A stretch of 7,604 bases of DNA from Desulfuromonadaceae bacterium (GTDB lineage: Bacteria; Desulfobacterota; Desulfuromonadia; Desulfuromonadales; SZUA-540): assembly GCA_003250235.1 (NCBI GenBank), contig QKGY01000305.1, positions 1-7,604 of the forward strand. The letters run 5' to 3'. Positions 1 through 6,989 of the stretch are shown one piece after another. The notes under the pieces are model-generated. The model saw nothing but the letters and a program-made list of their open reading frames with translations, made no database searches and had not been told where the DNA came from. Position numbers and translations under genes: made by a program. Positions within the stretch are counted from its first letter, which is position 1. Each line of letters opens with the position of its first letter.

Positions 1-1350
1 GTCGGACTCTGGTGGGGGCATTTCGCTCTGGTCCTGGGGTTTATCCTGCTGATCCCTATAACAAAATTCCGTCATATTTTTACGACCAGCGCCAACTATC
101 TTTTCTCCGATCACGGTCCGCGGGGAAAGATGACAACTCTCGATCTCGAGGACGAGGCGGCGGAGAGTTTCGGTGCCGCAAAGGTGGGGGACCTTGCCTG
201 GAAAGACCTGCTCGATACCGATGCCTGCACGCTCTGTAAACGCTGCCAGGATCGCTGCCCGGCGTATGCCACGGATAAACCGCTTTCTCCGATGCGTGTC
301 GTCAACCAGATCGGGGAGGTGGCCTTTACCCACCCGGATGCCGGTTTGGTGGAGACCGTGTCCACGGATGCCTTGTGGTCCTGCACCACCTGCTTTGCCT
401 GCCAGGATATCTGCCCCGCGGGTATCGAGCATGTTCCCAAAATTCTAGAAATGCGCCGGAACCTGGTGCTGATGGAAGGGGCGTTCCCGGGCGAGGAAGT
501 GATGACCGCGGCGGAAAATACCGAAGTCAACGGCAACCCTTTCGGAATCGGGTACGCGTCCAGGGGCGAGTGGGCCGAAGGGTTGGGAATCAAACCGTTG
601 TCTGAAGATGCCGAGGTCGACGTTCTCTATTTTGTCGGTTGCTATGCCTCATTCGATAAACGCAACCAGGCTGTCGCCAGAAGTTTTGTGCAGTTATGTC
701 GTGCTGCCGGGGTCAAGGTCGGGATTCTCGGTAAGGAAGAGCGCTGTTGCGGAGAGCCGGTGCGGAAAATCGGCAATGAATACCTCTATCAGAGTCTGGC
801 CGCCGACAATGTGGAGCGTCTTACTGGCTATGGTGTCAAGCATGTGGTGACCACCTGTCCGCATTGCTTCAATACGCTTTCCAGGGATTATCGGGATTTG
901 GGTTTTGAGTTGAGAGTCGAACATCATACCCAGTTTCTGGCACGCCTGGTGGAGCAGGGGCGCCTGAAACTGCGGCCCCAGTCCTTTTCGGCAACCTTCC
1001 ACGACTCCTGCTACCTGGGGCGTTATAACGGCCTGTATGAGCAACCCCGGATGCTTTTGCAGATTGCCGGCGGGAGCCTCGCCGAAATGTCCAGAAGTCA
1101 TTCGAACAGTTTCTGTTGCGGCGCGGGTGGTGGGCGCATTCTCGCGGAAGAAACCCTGGGCACCCGCATCAACAACATGCGGGTCTCGATGGCGGCCCAA
1201 ACCGGGGCGCCGCTTCTTGTCTCCGGGTGTCCCTTCTGCCTGACCATGTTCGAGGACGGGATCAAGGGAACCGGGCAGGAAGCCTCTCTGGAGGCCCGGG
1301 ATATTGCTGAAATTCTCATGGAACGGCTCGCCGTCAAGGGGAACGGTTAA
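1..1350 (+). CDS. Membrane-bound Fe-S oxidoreductase, ETF:menaquinone oxidoreductase (EMO) type, 5'-truncated
   Basis: The frame is open from base 1 to the stop, so the true start lies left of the window; 449 residues are visible. Residues 3-20 form a transmembrane helix followed by a TKFRHIF segment, resembling the end of a NarI/HdrE-like cytochrome b domain; His7 and His25 could be haem ligands, which is inference. Two ferredoxin motifs follow (CxxCxxCxxxCP at Cys76-86 and Cys128-138). Two CCG domains come next: Cys214, CCG at 249-251 and CPHC at 286-289; then Cys337, CCG at 372-374 and CPFC at 410-413. CCG pairs bind Fe-S clusters in HdrB/HdrD-like enzymes. Proteins of this layout beside etfBA are known as EMO and pass electrons from reduced ETF to menaquinone during acyl-CoA oxidation. 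Haem content and quinone specificity cannot be settled here. The Met at 130 is internal: starting there would remove the membrane segment. Confidence 0.88.
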   Translation, partial: VGLWWGHFALVLGFILLIPITKFRHIFTTSANYLFSDHGPRGKMTTLDLEDEAAESFGAAKVGDLAWKDLLDTDACTLCKRCQDRCPAYATDKPLSPMRVVNQIGEVAFTHPDAGLVETVSTDALWSCTTCFACQDICPAGIEHVPKILEMRRNLVLMEGAFPGEEVMTAAENTEVNGNPFGIGYASRGEWAEGLGIKPLSEDAEVDVLYFVGCYASFDKRNQAVARSFVQLCRAAGVKVGILGKEERCCGEPVRKIGNEYLYQSLAADNVERLTGYGVKHVVTTCPHCFNTLSRDYRDLGFELRVEHHTQFLARLVEQGRLKLRPQSFSATFHDSCYLGRYNGLYEQPRMLLQIAGGSLAEMSRSHSNSFCCGAGGGRILAEETLGTRINNMRVSMAAQTGAPLLVSGCPFCLTMFEDGIKGTGQEASLEARDIAEILMERLAVKGNG

Positions 1351-1376
1351 AGAACCCGGAAGGGCACGTGCAGCGT

Positions 1377-1384
1377 AAGGAGGT
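1377..1384 (+). promoter_or_regulatory. Ribosome binding site of etfB
   Basis: AAGGAGGT matches the anti-Shine-Dalgarno sequence almost fully. It ends 5 nt before the ATG at 1390 but only 2 nt before the in-frame GTG at 1387, so it selects the ATG. Confidence 0.8.
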
Positions 1385-1389
1385 GGGTG

Positions 1390-2163
1390 ATGAAAATTCT
1401 CGTGTGCATCAAGCAGGTTCCCGATTTGGAATCGCGGTTTAAAATCAATGCGCAAGGGACGTGGTTCGAAGAAACAGACCTGGCCTGGCGGATGAACGAG
1501 TACGATGAATATGCCGTGGAGCAGGCCGTGTTGCTTAAGGAACAGGTGGGAGAGGCGGATATCACCATTCTCTCCGTCGGTGCCGATCGGGTCGTGGAAA
1601 CGATCAAGAAGGCCCTTGCCATGGGGGGGGATCGTGGGGTGCATGTGCGCGATGCCCACAGCTATGAAAAGGATCCGTTTGAGATTGCCTCGATCATCGC
1701 CGAGTATGCCCGGGATAAGGGGTATGATCTTATTTTTATGGGCATGCAGTCGCAGGACCGGGGATCTGCCCAGGTCGGGGTTCTGGTTGGAGAGATGCTT
1801 GGCGTTTCTGTGCTGACGACGCTTGTACGCTTTGAGTGCGACGGCCAGCGGGTTAGGGCGGAACGGGAGCTGGAAGGCGGGCTCAGGGCTAAAGTCAGCG
1901 CCCCCATCCCTGCTCTGGTGACCTGTCAACTCGGTCTCAACAAGCCGCGCTATCCGACGCTCCCCAACATTATGAAAGCCAAGAAGAAAGAGATTCAGAC
2001 GGTTGAGGTCGGCGACCTGCTGAAGGCAAATGCGCGGATAGAGACGATCGGCATGTATCCTCCGGTGAGAAAAGGGGGCGGTCTGATCCTGGAAGGGGAT
2101 GTCAGCGATCTGGCGGAGCGGTTGCTTGGTATCCTCAAAGAAAAAACAACGGTCATTCGATAG
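1390..2163 (+). CDS. etfB: Electron transfer flavoprotein beta subunit
   Basis: Beta subunit of the soluble ETF heterodimer, which accepts electrons from acyl-CoA dehydrogenases and hands them to a membrane oxidoreductase. The 257-residue length is normal for the family. The N-terminus MKILVCIKQVPD is typical. Residues 65-86 (ADRVVETIKKALAMGGDRG) and the GMQSQDRGSAQVG stretch near 118-130 form the nucleotide-binding region, which holds AMP in ordinary ETFs and a second FAD in bifurcating ones. LNKPRYPTLPNIMKAKKK near 183-200 is the recognition loop that docks partner dehydrogenases. The ETF-beta signature region (about 158-178) fits except that the usual Glu/Gln is Ala. The gene begins 39 nt after the Fe-S oxidoreductase stop and ends 11 nt before etfA, so one transcript is likely. 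An in-frame GTG at 1387 is a poorer start because it sits too close to the Shine-Dalgarno. Whether this ETF bifurcates electrons cannot be decided by eye; linkage to an EMO-type gene argues for the ordinary, quinone-reducing kind. Confidence 0.95.
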   Translation: MKILVCIKQVPDLESRFKINAQGTWFEETDLAWRMNEYDEYAVEQAVLLKEQVGEADITILSVGADRVVETIKKALAMGGDRGVHVRDAHSYEKDPFEIASIIAEYARDKGYDLIFMGMQSQDRGSAQVGVLVGEMLGVSVLTTLVRFECDGQRVRAERELEGGLRAKVSAPIPALVTCQLGLNKPRYPTLPNIMKAKKKEIQTVEVGDLLKANARIETIGMYPPVRKGGGLILEGDVSDLAERLLGILKEKTTVIR

Positions 2164-2174
2164 GGAGGCGCCTC

Positions 2175-3095
2175 ATGAAAGCACTTCTGGTTGGTGAATT
2201 CAGGGATGGGAAAATTCTCCCGGCCACCTATGAACTGTTAACGTTTGCCGCAAAACTGGGGGCGGAAACCGTCATGTTCCTGGCGGGCAGAGAGGATATG
2301 CTGCCACACTATGGGGGGAAACTCTATCTTGCCGATGTGTCGTCGGTGGGCGAATTCAACCCCGATGGGCATAAAGGCCTCATTAGCCAGGTAGTGGAAA
2401 AGGAAAAACCTGACATGGTGGTATTTTCCCATTCATCCTACGGATGGGATCTGGCGCCGCGGGTCGGGCTGGCTTTAGGCGCCGGGATTCTCTCCGAGGT
2501 TGTCGAGGTCGAGGCCGGTGGAGAGTTCGTCGTGCCGGCCTGCAACGCCAAGTTGCGAAGAAGGCTGAAACCCAAAACTCCCGTGACCGTCGTGACATTG
2601 CAAGCGGGTGCGTTTGCTGCGGCTTCCACGATGGAGGAATCGCCGGTTGTGGAAAAAATGGGTGGCGGCTCTGAGGTAAAAGTGACCTTTGATGGCTACG
2701 TGATGGCCGAGAAAGCCGAAGTGGACCTCGGAAAAGCCGAGGTTATCGTCAGTGCCGGAAGGGGGATCGGCAAACCGGAGAACCTGGCTCTTGTTACGGC
2801 TCTGGCGCAGGCGCTAGGGGGTGAATTTGCCGCCAGCCGTCCTGTTGTCGATGCCGGCTGGGCCGACCACAGCCGGCAGGTAGGCACCACGGGGCAGAGT
2901 GTCGCTCCGAAACTGTATATGGCTTGCGGTATCTCCGGGGCTATTCAGCATCTGGCTGGAATGAAGAAGTCTGATTTCATTGTGGCGATCAACACCGACC
3001 GTGATGCCCCGATCGGGGAGATTGCCGATGTCCTGGTGGTGGCGGATCTCAAACAATTTCTACCGGTATTCACGGCCAAGGTTCAGGCTGGCTAG
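2175..3095 (+). CDS. etfA: Electron transfer flavoprotein alpha subunit
   Basis: Alpha subunit of ETF, which carries the redox FAD. It has 306 residues, within the normal range for bacterial EtfA. Residues 1-180 form the N-terminal domain that packs against EtfB. The C-terminal FAD domain begins near 185 and shows SAGRGIG (193-199), SRPVVDAGW (221-229) and QVGTTG (235-240). The ETF-alpha signature runs from LYMACGISG to IVAIN (247-273) and fits at every fixed position. The closing segment DAPIGEIADVLVVADL is also typical. A GGAGG at 2164-2168, 6 nt before the ATG and directly after the etfB stop, sets the start. The protein should pair with the preceding EtfB, and the upstream Fe-S oxidoreductase is the probable electron acceptor. 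It is the last gene of the operon: the next gene is convergent and a hairpin follows. Confidence 0.95.
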   Translation: MKALLVGEFRDGKILPATYELLTFAAKLGAETVMFLAGREDMLPHYGGKLYLADVSSVGEFNPDGHKGLISQVVEKEKPDMVVFSHSSYGWDLAPRVGLALGAGILSEVVEVEAGGEFVVPACNAKLRRRLKPKTPVTVVTLQAGAFAAASTMEESPVVEKMGGGSEVKVTFDGYVMAEKAEVDLGKAEVIVSAGRGIGKPENLALVTALAQALGGEFAASRPVVDAGWADHSRQVGTTGQSVAPKLYMACGISGAIQHLAGMKKSDFIVAINTDRDAPIGEIADVLVVADLKQFLPVFTAKVQAG

Positions 3096-3128
3096 CGCGC
3101 ATTCGTCCTAGGAATATGGATGAAACGG

Positions 3129-3160
3129 AACGGGGCATGTTTTTTTCAACATGCCCCGTT
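3129..3160. terminator. Hairpin between convergent operons, probable bidirectional terminator
   Basis: A perfect 13-bp inverted repeat (AACGGGGCATGTT and its complement) encloses a 6-nt loop, TTTTTC. It lies 33 nt past the etfA stop and 39 nt past the stop of the convergent sigma-54 regulator gene. The tract after the stem is only modestly T-rich on either strand (TTTGCG on +, CCGTTTC on -), so intrinsic termination is likely but not certain. Confidence 0.7.
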
Positions 3161-3199
3161 TGCGTATGCCCATATCGACTGCCCCAGCTATGGCGACGG

Positions 3200-4642
3200 T
3201 CAGTTCTTGGTGGGAGTGCTGTCGGTAAACATCTTGTCCAGCTGCTTTTTCTTGATCTTCTCCAGCAGGGTGGTGCGTTTCAAATTCAGGAGCTGGGCGG
3301 CTTCCTTTTTGTTCCCCCCCGTTTTCATCAACGCCTGAAGAATGAGACGGTCCTCAAACTCGCTGACTCGGGTATTGAAGTCCGCTCCGTCATCCAGTTC
3401 ATCGGCGCTAAAGACGGCTTCTTGGTGGGGCGATTCAATCTTTTCCGCTGCCGGGGCGGCGGGGAGATATTCGATATACTTGTCGGGCAGGTTCGAGGCT
3501 TCGATTGTTTCACCGCCATGCAGGATGACGAGCCGCTGGACCAGATTCTCGAGTTCCCGCACATTGCCGGGCCAGGGATAGGAGATCAGGGCGCTCATAG
3601 CCTCCGGCGAAAATCCCAGCAGGGGATGTTTCTTGCCGCGATTGTAAACCTGCATGAATTTTTTGATCAGTGTGGGAATATCGTCTTTGCGGTCCCGAAG
3701 CGGTGGAATGCCGATGGGAACGACACTCAACCGGTAATAGAGGTCCTCTCGAAACGTGCCGTCCTTGACCGCTTTTTCAAGGTCGCGATGCGTGGCGGCG
3801 ACAATGCGGACATCGACCTTGATCGGTTTGATGCCTCCGACCGGCTCGAATTCCTTTTCCTGCAGGACCCGCAACAGTTTGGCCTGCAGATTGGGCTTCA
3901 TATCTCCGATTTCATCTAGAAACAGGGTGCCGCCATCGGCATACTGGACTCGCCCCTTTTTGGCCTGTGTTGCACCGGTAAACGCACCTTTTTCATACCC
4001 GAAAAGTTCACTTTCAAGCAATTCATCGGGAATCGCCGCGCAGTTGACCGGAACGAAGTTTTTTTCCCCCCGCGGGCTCAAGGCATGAATGGCTTTGGAG
4101 ATGAGCTCCTTCCCGGTGCCGCTTTCTCCCTGGATCAGCACCGTGCTCGATCCGTCGTCAGCGATTTTCTCAACCAGGGTAAAGAGCTTCTGCATCTTTG
4201 CCGATTTGCCGATGATCCCGTGGAAACCGTCCGTTTTGCGAATTTTGGGACCCTTGGTTTCCTTGTGGGTTTTCAGGTCATGGTGGGTGAGGCTTCGTGC
4301 GGCGACGATTACCGCTTCTTCCAGATCGAATGGACTGTTGATGTAGAAGAGAGCGCCTGAATTGAGGGATTCCAGAATATTTTCGCGATTATCCGTGGGG
4401 AGACTGACAATCGCTGTTGCTGACGGATGGTGGTTGCGGATATCCAGCATGAGTTTGAGACCGCTTTTCTCAGGCAGAAAGATGTCCGTGATCAGCAGTG
4501 AGATGTCAAGACCTTCGGCAGCGTCGAGAGCGCTCTCCGCAGAATCAGCTTCGACAACCATGCACTCGATTTCTTTGCGAAGTTTGATGGCAAGTGCTTC
4601 CCTGTTGGGAATGTCGGGGGAAACCAGAAGTATGCTGCGCAC
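3200..4642 (-). CDS. Sigma-54-dependent transcriptional activator, NtrC type, with degenerate receiver
   Basis: This protein should bind upstream activating sites and use ATP to open RNA polymerase-sigma54 promoters. It has 480 residues from the GTG at 4642. Residues 1-120 are a receiver: the phosphoacceptor is Asp53 (LLITDIFLPEKSG), but the usual acidic pair reads Ser8-Pro9-Asp10 and the conserved Lys before Pro is Ser103 (INSPF). Residues 140-375 are the AAA+ domain: Walker A GESGTGKE at 172-179, the sigma-54 loop GAFTGA at 219-224, Walker B TLFLDE at 239-244, and FREDLYYRL with arginine-finger candidates at 297-305. The C-terminus (about 430-470) is a Fis-type helix-turn-helix ending RTTLLEKIKK, similar to FleQ/FlrC-class activators. 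It follows the CheX-like genes and is probably their last operon partner. Ten extra codons reach a TTG at 4672, but that start lacks a Shine-Dalgarno; from the GTG the Asp numbering also agrees with NtrC Asp54. The target genes are unknown. Confidence 0.92.
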   Translation of the reverse strand: MRSILLVSPDIPNREALAIKLRKEIECMVVEADSAESALDAAEGLDISLLITDIFLPEKSGLKLMLDIRNHHPSATAIVSLPTDNRENILESLNSGALFYINSPFDLEEAVIVAARSLTHHDLKTHKETKGPKIRKTDGFHGIIGKSAKMQKLFTLVEKIADDGSSTVLIQGESGTGKELISKAIHALSPRGEKNFVPVNCAAIPDELLESELFGYEKGAFTGATQAKKGRVQYADGGTLFLDEIGDMKPNLQAKLLRVLQEKEFEPVGGIKPIKVDVRIVAATHRDLEKAVKDGTFREDLYYRLSVVPIGIPPLRDRKDDIPTLIKKFMQVYNRGKKHPLLGFSPEAMSALISYPWPGNVRELENLVQRLVILHGGETIEASNLPDKYIEYLPAAPAAEKIESPHQEAVFSADELDDGADFNTRVSEFEDRLILQALMKTGGNKKEAAQLLNLKRTTLLEKIKKKQLDKMFTDSTPTKN

Positions 4643-4648
4643 AGGTGT

Positions 4649-4652
4649 CTCC
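4649..4652 (-). promoter_or_regulatory. Ribosome binding site of the sigma-54 regulator
   Basis: GGAG on the - strand lies 6 nt before the GTG at 4642. No comparable site precedes the in-frame TTG at 4672, so it favours the shorter protein. Confidence 0.6.
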
Positions 4653-4715
4653 GTTTCTCGGGGGGAAGTCAATTGTCGCCAGATGATGGGGCCGGCATCG
4701 CTTAAATTCTACCCT

Positions 4716-6488
4716 TTAGCTTGTTGCTGGCAAGGGTTGAGCCATGTGTTTTCCAGCCTTTTGAAGGATTTCCTCTGCCTCGGCAGGGGTAATCAGAATG
4801 TCTGTGGCGCCGTACTTGATCGCTTTGATCACATTGGATCGCGTCCATTGAGGACCGGCGGCTATAATGGGTTGCCCCCGTTTCAACGCCGATCGAATTT
4901 TTATGGCGGCAGCCAACCCCTGCGAACCCACGCTTTTCATAACCAGGAAAACGATCCGGGTATTTGTCGATGCGAAAATTTCATTGAAATTTTCGTCGAA
5001 TGTGAAATTTTTACAGAGATATCCGGCCTCTGTCAAGTTTTTGACAAATTTCTTCGCTTCTTCGGAATCGTCCGCGATAATTGCGGCCATGGCTTCGCCT
5101 GCTGAACCCTCTGTAGAAACGGATAACGAAGAGGGTAAAGGTCTTTCTGCCCCTGCTGGTGTCGTCGTCCTTGAGGGCTCTGTGAATGCATTGGCGGGCG
5201 GCTCGGTTTCCGGCTGAGGGGTTTTGGGGGCCTGCGGTGGGGTGTAGCCGAGAATGGCCAGGGGGATCAGCAGGTCGAGTTGTCCGAGGTTTTTCCCCGC
5301 CAGTTTCATGGTGCAGGAGGAAAAGTAATAGTCATCAGGAGGAAAAGGGGTTTCTCCCGCAGCATCCGTCTGTTCGGGAATAAACGTTTCCACCTCGGTT
5401 CTCACAAAGCGGATTTTTCTGGGGTAGAGGCGCGGGAAAACCTGCGAGAAGGTTCCGGCGATCAGGTTGGCGATTTCGCCGAAGGCATCCTTTTCCTCCC
5501 CCTCCAGAACAGCCTTCCGGAGGTTCTTGGCGATGGTTTCAGGAGGAAGAAGGATCAGCGTTCCCCCCAAAGTGATGGCACTTTTCAGGTCGACCATGGC
5601 ATAGGCGCGACCGGTCGCGTCTCCGGACACCGCCAGGGTTGTTGCCACGGAATAGTCACGCGGCATTGCGAGATAGGCCTGTTTGGTAATGACCCGCCCG
5701 GAGTAGCCGGCAAAGGTAATTTCCTGCCCGAGAAAGCGTCCGAGTTCCTCCTCGGTCTGCTGTATCGCCGTCTGCAGGGTTCTTTCAATATCCTTGACCG
5801 TTATGCTGCCAGAAGTTCCTTCTTCCTGCGTCGCCGGTTCTTCGCCGCCAGCCGGCGTGATTTCTTGCGAAGGAGGTTTGTCCGGGGTTGCCTTGGGAAT
5901 CTCGATGGACGTTTCGTCCTCCTGGTAATCAAGCAGATCGAACGGAAACAGCGCTTCGAACTGGCCGAGGCTTTTGCCTTTCATGGTTAGCGAAGACGAG
6001 GAGAGATAGTATTTCCCCTGTGGGAGCGGGTCTTCGGAGGTCAGGTCGATTTCCTCCGGGACAAAGGATTTGACCTCGATTTTTTTGAAGTGAAGTTTGT
6101 TGGGAAAGTGCTTGAGAAAGGTATGCGAATAGGCGCCGGCTATGATATTGGCGACTTCGCCAAACGCATCGGCCTCTTCTTCTTCAAGCGTCGCCTTCAT
6201 CAGACGCTTGTTGATCAGGTCCTGCGGCAGCATGACCAGCGTGGAGCCAAGAGTGATCGCGGCTTTGAGGTCGAGGATCAGATAGCAGGTGCCTGTTACC
6301 CCCCCACTGACATCCAGCTTGGCGACAACCGAATAATCCCTGGGTTCCGAAAAAAATTCCTCTTTGGAAACCGGCCGGCTCTTATGTTTGAGCAGGTTGA
6401 TTTCCGCTCCAAGAAGGCCACCAACTTCTTCCTCGATTTTTTCAATGGTGGCATGAAGGACTTTTTCTATGGCTACCTTGGAGGTCAT
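4716..6488 (-). CDS. Double CheC/CheX-like phosphatase-domain protein with C-terminal pseudo-receiver
   Basis: A 590-residue soluble protein with three domains. Residues 1-188 and 229-415 are two copies of a CheC/CheX-like domain. Each keeps the ExxN motif that CheC/CheX/FliY phosphatases use to hydrolyse phospho-Asp on CheY: Glu111/Asn114 (DAFGEVANIIAG) and Glu338/Asn341 (DAFGEIANLIAG). By hand, residues 41-118 and 268-345 share 45 of 78 positions, so the copies arose by internal duplication. Linkers at 190-228 and 415-465 are rich in Pro, Glu and Thr. Residues 466-580 resemble a receiver: acidic pair Asp473-Asp474 is present, but the phosphoacceptor position is Val516 (VFLVMKSVG), the Ser/Thr site appears lost near AAGPQ, and the conserved Lys is Thr567 (DILITPAE). 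It should therefore not be phosphorylated. The start is 6 nt after the previous gene's stop with no clear Shine-Dalgarno, which suggests translational coupling. Membrane segments and signal peptide are absent. Phosphatase activity and substrate are inference. Confidence 0.85.
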   Translation of the reverse strand: MTSKVAIEKVLHATIEKIEEEVGGLLGAEINLLKHKSRPVSKEEFFSEPRDYSVVAKLDVSGGVTGTCYLILDLKAAITLGSTLVMLPQDLINKRLMKATLEEEEADAFGEVANIIAGAYSHTFLKHFPNKLHFKKIEVKSFVPEEIDLTSEDPLPQGKYYLSSSSLTMKGKSLGQFEALFPFDLLDYQEDETSIEIPKATPDKPPSQEITPAGGEEPATQEEGTSGSITVKDIERTLQTAIQQTEEELGRFLGQEITFAGYSGRVITKQAYLAMPRDYSVATTLAVSGDATGRAYAMVDLKSAITLGGTLILLPPETIAKNLRKAVLEGEEKDAFGEIANLIAGTFSQVFPRLYPRKIRFVRTEVETFIPEQTDAAGETPFPPDDYYFSSCTMKLAGKNLGQLDLLIPLAILGYTPPQAPKTPQPETEPPANAFTEPSRTTTPAGAERPLPSSLSVSTEGSAGEAMAAIIADDSEEAKKFVKNLTEAGYLCKNFTFDENFNEIFASTNTRIVFLVMKSVGSQGLAAAIKIRSALKRGQPIIAAGPQWTRSNVIKAIKYGATDILITPAEAEEILQKAGKHMAQPLPATS

Positions 6489-6494
6489 TCGTAC

Positions 6495-6974
6495 TCAATG
6501 GTTGTTGTTGCTTTGTGGTTTGATTTTCAGTTCGACGAGAAACGTGCCTTTTTCAATAGTAAAAGGGATAATGACCCAATCCGCATCCGCCAGGTTGTTG
6601 ATGTTGTAGGATTTCCCCGCAACGACCGTCGGGATGGAGAGCTTTATCTCCTGGTCCTTCTCGCTGAAGGCTTCTTTGATGCCTCCGGTGACCATGTTGG
6701 CCAGTTCGCCGATGGCATCGATCACGTCCGCGTTGATCTCTTCGGTCTCCATGCCCAGAAAACTGGTGGTGATGGCCATGGCCACCTCATTGGGACAATG
6801 GATGGTCAGCATCCCACGAAGATCCCCTGAAAAGCCGAGGATTCCACTGACATGACAGTGGAACGACTGGACCTTCTCCGTTGCCGGGGCACCGGGAGAA
6901 AGGGGCATGGGAATCATGGTGTCGAAAACGTCTCTGGTGGCTTTGACAATAACCTGTTGCAGTTCTTCCTGCAA
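6495..6974 (-). CDS. CheX-like chemotaxis phosphatase-domain protein (second tandem copy)
   Basis: A 159-residue single-domain protein of the CheX class, which dephosphorylates phospho-Asp of CheY-like receivers and usually dimerises. The catalytic helix is DAIGELANMVTGG with the ExxN residues Glu90 and Asn93. It is a close paralogue of the preceding gene: the stretch from VAMAITTSFLGMET to GELANM matches at 28 of 31 positions. The start is TTG at 6974, chosen because AGGAGG lies 5 nt upstream and because the N-terminus then lines up with the paralogue, which also starts at TTG. A longer reading from TTG 7052 (185 residues) or ATG 7019 adds sequence with no counterpart in the paralogue and no Shine-Dalgarno. 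The hydrophilic C-terminal tail KPQSNNNH is absent from the other copy. The target receiver is not in the window. Confidence 0.85.
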   Translation of the reverse strand: MQEELQQVIVKATRDVFDTMIPMPLSPGAPATEKVQSFHCHVSGILGFSGDLRGMLTIHCPNEVAMAITTSFLGMETEEINADVIDAIGELANMVTGGIKEAFSEKDQEIKLSIPTVVAGKSYNINNLADADWVIIPFTIEKGTFLVELKIKPQSNNNH

Positions 6975-6979
6975 GGGAA

Positions 6980-6985
6980 CCTCCT
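6980..6985 (-). promoter_or_regulatory. Ribosome binding site deciding the TTG start at 6974
   Basis: AGGAGG on the - strand is separated by 5 nt (TTCCC) from the TTG. It fixes the start of the second CheX-like gene and argues against the longer frames from 7019 or 7052. Confidence 0.8.
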
Positions 6986-6989
6986 GTCT

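Noticed and set aside
130..1350. Start of the first gene at the ATG at 130
   Set aside because: The frame is open to base 1 and encodes a membrane helix typical of the family's N-terminal domain, so the gene is truncated by the window and this Met is internal.
1623..1630. Run of eight G in etfB as a possible slippage or phase-variation site
   Set aside because: The frame is intact through it and encodes the conserved MGGD segment. Nothing else suggests programmed slippage.
694..1929. Open frame of 411 codons on the - strand
   Set aside because: It lies opposite the Fe-S oxidoreductase and etfB, spans two clear genes, and its translation shows no recognisable domain. It is a codon-bias shadow.
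2165..2174. 10-bp palindrome GAGGCGCCTC over the etfA Shine-Dalgarno
   Set aside because: With no room for a loop it could only form about three base pairs, so control of translation is unlikely. It is probably chance from the GGAGG site.
3116..3919. Open frame of 267 codons on the + strand
   Set aside because: It is antisense to the HTH and AAA+ parts of the sigma-54 regulator and runs through the terminator hairpin. The sense protein is unambiguous.
4643..4672. TTG start of the sigma-54 regulator at 4672
   Set aside because: It has no Shine-Dalgarno and adds ten residues before the first receiver strand. The GTG at 4642 has GGAG at good spacing and gives Asp53, in line with NtrC Asp54.
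4362..6830. Several + strand open frames of about 240 codons (4362-5105, 5280-5990, 6090-6830)
   Set aside because: All are antisense to the CheX-like genes or the regulator, have no family resemblance, and are explained by strong codon bias on the opposite strand.
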